Positions 61,234-64,000 of a DNA stretch of 64,000 nucleotides are shown piece by piece. Source of the stretch: RYN-230 sp963723595 (GTDB lineage Bacteria > Actinomycetota > Actinomycetes > Streptosporangiales > Streptosporangiaceae); contig CAVRRQ010000014.1 of the NCBI GenBank assembly GCA_963723595.1, positions 248,001 to 312,000 of the forward strand, given 5' to 3'. The number at the start of each line of letters is the position of its first letter. Positions within the stretch are counted from its first letter, which is position 1. The notes under the pieces are model-generated. The model worked only from the letters and a program-made list of their open reading frames with translations. It ran no database searches and was not told where the DNA came from. The translations under genes and the position numbers were made by a program.

Positions 61234-62257
61234 CTAGACGCGGGTAGATAACTGCATAGCTCCGCGGCGGTCCTGGTCCTGTGTGGTGGAAGGGCTGGCC
61301 GCCGGGCCGCCGGGCCAGTCCGGGGACAGGGGGAGGATGGCCGCCTGGACCGCCGGGCGGCGCCGCTTGAGCTGCACCGCGAACACCACTTCCGCGTGCC
61401 CCCCGCCCTGGCGGCACGGGAAGACCACGTAACGCCAGCACAGCTCCCGCCACATGTCGATGGGCATCTCGGTGGTGATCGCCCGGGCGTGCTTGCGCCA
61501 CTGACGGCTGCGCCGCAGCGCCGTCAGGGTCCGGTCAGCCGGGCAGCTGGCGCAGCTCGCACGGGTCCGTATAGCCCAGCCGGACCAGCGCCTCGCCGAC
61601 CTCTGGCGACAGGGCGGCGACCAGGGCCAGCTCGGCACAGACGATCCCGAGGAACAGCAGCGCCCCGTGGCCCCAGGGCGGCAGGTACAGGGCCGGGGTC
61701 TCGATGGAGATCAGCGCCGCCCCGGTGAGCAGCAGGGCCCGGGCCAGCGACCGCCAGCCCGCCGGCTGGGAACTGAGGTCGCCGAAGCAGCCACAGCCCA
61801 GATCGGGGCGCCGTCCCCGCAGCTCGACCAGCGCGGCCGCGGCCACCAGGAAGAACGCGGCCGCCGCGATCCGGGCGCCGGTTGCCGCGCGCGGCGCGTG
61901 CAGCGCCGTCCCGGCATGTGTTCCCACCGGCAGCACGGTCGCCAGCAGCGCGAGCCCCAGGCACATCTCGAACGTGCCCATGCTCATGGCCAGCGGGCGG
62001 CGCAGCCGGAGCGGGAACAGCTGAGTGGGGCCCAGGCCAGCGTCGAGTGCCGTCCCGGGTGGGCGACCCCCCGTACCCCCCGCGATCGCTGACTCGGAGG
62101 GAACACGCCTTCGGCGCGCCCCGCCTCGCCAGCCGATGCTGCGGACCACCCGGCTGAGCTTGGCCAGGCACCCGCCGATCAGGAGGCCCGCGATGATGGG
62201 CGGCTGGACGTCCCGCAGGTCGGCCAGGAGGGTGGCCGGCAGATCCGGGGCCGTCAT
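61234..62257 (-). CDS. MauE/DoxX-like membrane protein (frameshift near 61541)
   Basis: A membrane protein of about 340 residues. Residues 1-60 are polar, then helices begin (PPIIAGLLIGGCLAKLS; GTFEMCLGLALLATVL; IAAAAFFLVAAAALVEL; ALLFLGIVCAELALV). MauE-family membrane proteins usually act in disulfide transfer to periplasmic enzymes; here a CGCFGDL pair of Cys is present. The C-terminal soluble part (DRTLTALRRSRQWRKHARAI to CWRYVVFPCRQGG) continues in another frame after one extra base near 61541. It overlaps the exported Cys-rich gene as ATGA and is probably functionally linked to it. Confidence 0.75.
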
Positions 62258-63383
62258 GGCTGTCCTGCCGGCGCTGAGCCGGTGGGGCGAGACCCGGAAT
62301 CCCCTGGCGAGAGGGTCCCGAGTGAGACTGTGGCGTTGAAGCAGCCCTTCTCCAGGTCGCCGCCCATAGCCACGAAGCTGGCCAGCGGCAGGTCCGCGAT
62401 CCGCCCGCGGGGCGAGGTGCCGCAGGTCACGCACCGGTCACAGAAGATCTGCGCGGTCGCGGCGCAGCCGGACACCGGCAGAATCCGCGTCGCGCCGGTG
62501 CACTCGTTGCGTACCTTCAGCAGGCTGCCGACCGACAGGTACGGGAGCGGCGGGCAGCCGGCCCGGCCAGCGGCTGCTCCCGGCAGGCGGTCTCCGGGTC
62601 GAGGGCCGGGTACCGCACGCCGTCCGCGTCTGCGGCACCGGCAGGCTCGTGCCAGACGGCCGACCCCGCGATGCGGTCCCGGGGATGGCCGCGCAGCGGC
62701 GACCGGGCGGGCGCCTCACTGGCCCGGTAGGCCGGCTGCGAGGTGGCGGGGACGAGCGCCTCCAGGTACCCGCGGCCGCGCAGCCCGATGAAGTCCACCA
62801 GGTACCCGGGCTCCAGCCGGGGGAACCGGACCTGGAGCCGGGCCATGACGTGCGGCGGGATCAGCACGGCCTGCCGCCGGGTGGTCCGGCCCTCGTCGAT
62901 GAGCATGCTCTCCCGGTCGAGCTCCATGATCACGCCGGTCACCCGGCCTGCGTTGGCCCAGATCCGGTCGGCAACGCTGCGCTGGTCCGGGAGCATCCGG
63001 ATCACGACGCTGTCCCCGGTCTCCAGGGCGGTGGGATCGACCCGGCGGCCTTTCCACACGCCGGCCCGGGGGGGCAGTGCGATCCGCCGTTCGCCCTCCG
63101 GGCAGTAGAGGGTGACGATCTGCGGGCTGGTGTCCAGCACCGTCCCGGTGAGCACGCCCGGATGACCGGCCCGCCCGGCGGCCCGCACCACGCCACCGCC
63201 GGTGCCGCCGCCGGTGCCGGTTGCGACCGCCACCTGGGGCGCGGCTGCCCCCGCTCGTGTGGAGGAGTCAGCGGCCAGCGGGTGGACCGCCGCCTTGAGC
63301 AGATGACGGCGGCCGAGGCGCCCCGCGGCGGTTGGTCCTGCGCAACGGACACAGCACGCTAAGTCACCACGTTGGACCAGCAT
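62254..63383 (-). CDS. Exported Cys-rich protein with possible Tat signal (frameshift near 62562)
   Basis: A protein of about 376 residues after joining two frames. The N-terminus carries GRRHLLKAAVHPLAA, resembling a Tat signal. A beta-rich middle region follows (VLTGTVLDTSPQIVTLYCPEGERR; DSVVIRMLPDQRS; YLVDFIGLRGRGYLEAL). One base appears missing near 62562. The C-terminal part, in the next frame, is Cys-rich (NECTGATRILPVSGCAATAQIFCDRCVTCGTSP). I do not know the family. Its coupling to a MauE-like membrane protein suggests the cysteines need disulfide handling outside the cell. The ATG at 63383 follows GGAGGG. Confidence 0.7.
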
Positions 63384-63656
63384 CGACCCTCCCCAGGCAA
63401 ACGTCCCAGGTCATGACGATGGGGGCGGGAGAAGCGTGCGTCAAGCGATTCCGGCACGTTGCCCGTGAGGCGCCGCCTCGCCGGCACACGGCGGAACCGT
63501 GGGGACAGCGTGTTAGCTGGGTACGGTTGGGGTGTGAGCGTCGGGGGCGATCACGTCGTGGCCGGGGCGCGGGGGAACGGGGCCACACCGCGCAGCAGGC
63601 ACGCCGAGACTGAGGGTCAGGGCGATTCCGCGCGAAGAGTTGCCGCGGGCGCGCAG

Positions 63657-64000
63657 GTGACGCGCGCCGTCACGTCACATGATCCCTCCCAGGGGGCACC
63701 CCCGGGGCGGCCGCACGCGCCGTCGCCCAGGCCGCCGCAGGACCCGCCAGAGGCCGGTGACCCGGCGTTCCGCGAGTACGTCACCTCCCGGAGCGGGTCG
63801 CTACTGCGGATGGCCTACCTGCTCACCCGCAACCGGGCGGACGCCGAGGATCTCGTCCAGGCGGCGCTGGCCAAGACGTACCAGGCCTGGGACCGGATCG
63901 AGGACCGCGGCGCCGTGGACGGCTACGTGCGCCGGGCCATGGTGAACACGCACATCTCCTGGTGGCGGCGGCGCCGTGTCGAGGAGTACCCGACGGACGA
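63657..64000 (+). CDS. SigE-family ECF RNA polymerase sigma factor, 3' end outside window
   Basis: The frame is open to the window end. After a Pro-rich leader it reads DPAFREYVTSRSGSLLRMAYLLTRNRADAEDLVQAALAKTYQAWDRI, the region 2 of SigE-type ECF factors including the conserved AEDLVQ core-binding helix. NTHISWWRRRR starts the region 2/4 linker. The GTG at 63657 is a guess; the GTG at 63534 would give a longer disordered N-terminus. Anti-sigma or target genes would lie beyond the window. Confidence 0.85.
   Translation, partial: MTRAVTSHDPSQGAPPGRPHAPSPRPPQDPPEAGDPAFREYVTSRSGSLLRMAYLLTRNRADAEDLVQAALAKTYQAWDRIEDRGAVDGYVRRAMVNTHISWWRRRRVEEYPTD

Overview
The window is about 64 kb of very GC-rich DNA with GTG and TTG starts, GAGG-type ribosome binding sites and long antisense shadow ORFs. 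Together with the gene content (FHA/PP2C division-regulation genes, a bacterial proteasome activator, SigE-type ECF factor, MmpS- and EspI-like proteins, and an SSI-family protease inhibitor) this points to an actinomycete. A Streptosporangiales- or Streptomyces-like relative is my best guess; the sequence alone does not fix the genus.

Layout. 1-2.4 kb: the end of a cell-division signalling operon on the minus strand (fhaA, fhaB and a PP2C phosphatase cut by the window edge) beside tRNA-Leu(CAG). 2.5-11.3 kb: a flavin oxidoreductase, universal stress protein, Fpg/Nei glycosylase, SSI-like inhibitor lipoprotein, GH12-like secreted hydrolase, PAS-GAF-PAS histidine kinase and S53 protease. 11.3-18.4 kb: a Wzm/Wzt-type glycan ABC exporter, a divergent MarR regulator with three inverted repeats between them, and two paralogous GT-C-like membrane proteins. 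18.5-29.2 kb: partner-switching proteins, an arginine-deiminase homologue that has lost two active-site residues, a glycosyltransferase, a Clp-N protein downstream of a CopG/Doc-like module, pheA, bpa, a quinone oxidoreductase and an EspI-like ATPase. 29.2-33.5 kb: a Pnkp-Hen1 RNA repair cassette. 33.6-46.7 kb: a surface-glycan locus, tightly overlapping on the minus strand from two glycosyltransferases through a polysaccharide deacetylase, flippase, polytopic membrane protein, ATP-grasp ligase, flavoprotein and CelD-like acyltransferase, then a beta-helix protein, a methyltransferase and an epimerase. 47-64 kb: mixed housekeeping and hypothetical genes, tRNA-Ser(UGA), an MFS transporter, a CtaG-like protein, a secreted NHL protein, an orphan AAA ATPase, a MauE-like membrane protein with an exported Cys-rich partner, and the start of an ECF sigma factor.

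Two patterns cross the window. First, at least nine otherwise well-conserved genes are broken by single-base frameshifts, several in G/C runs, which looks like uncorrected assembly error more than real decay; I annotate each as one gene across its break. Second, several unrelated proteins carry in-frame tandem repeats of exactly 15 bp. The best candidates for new biology are the active-site-less arginine deiminase, the CopG-Doc-ClpN arrangement with its operator and long inverted repeat, and the ATP-grasp/flavoprotein/acyltransferase glycan operon.
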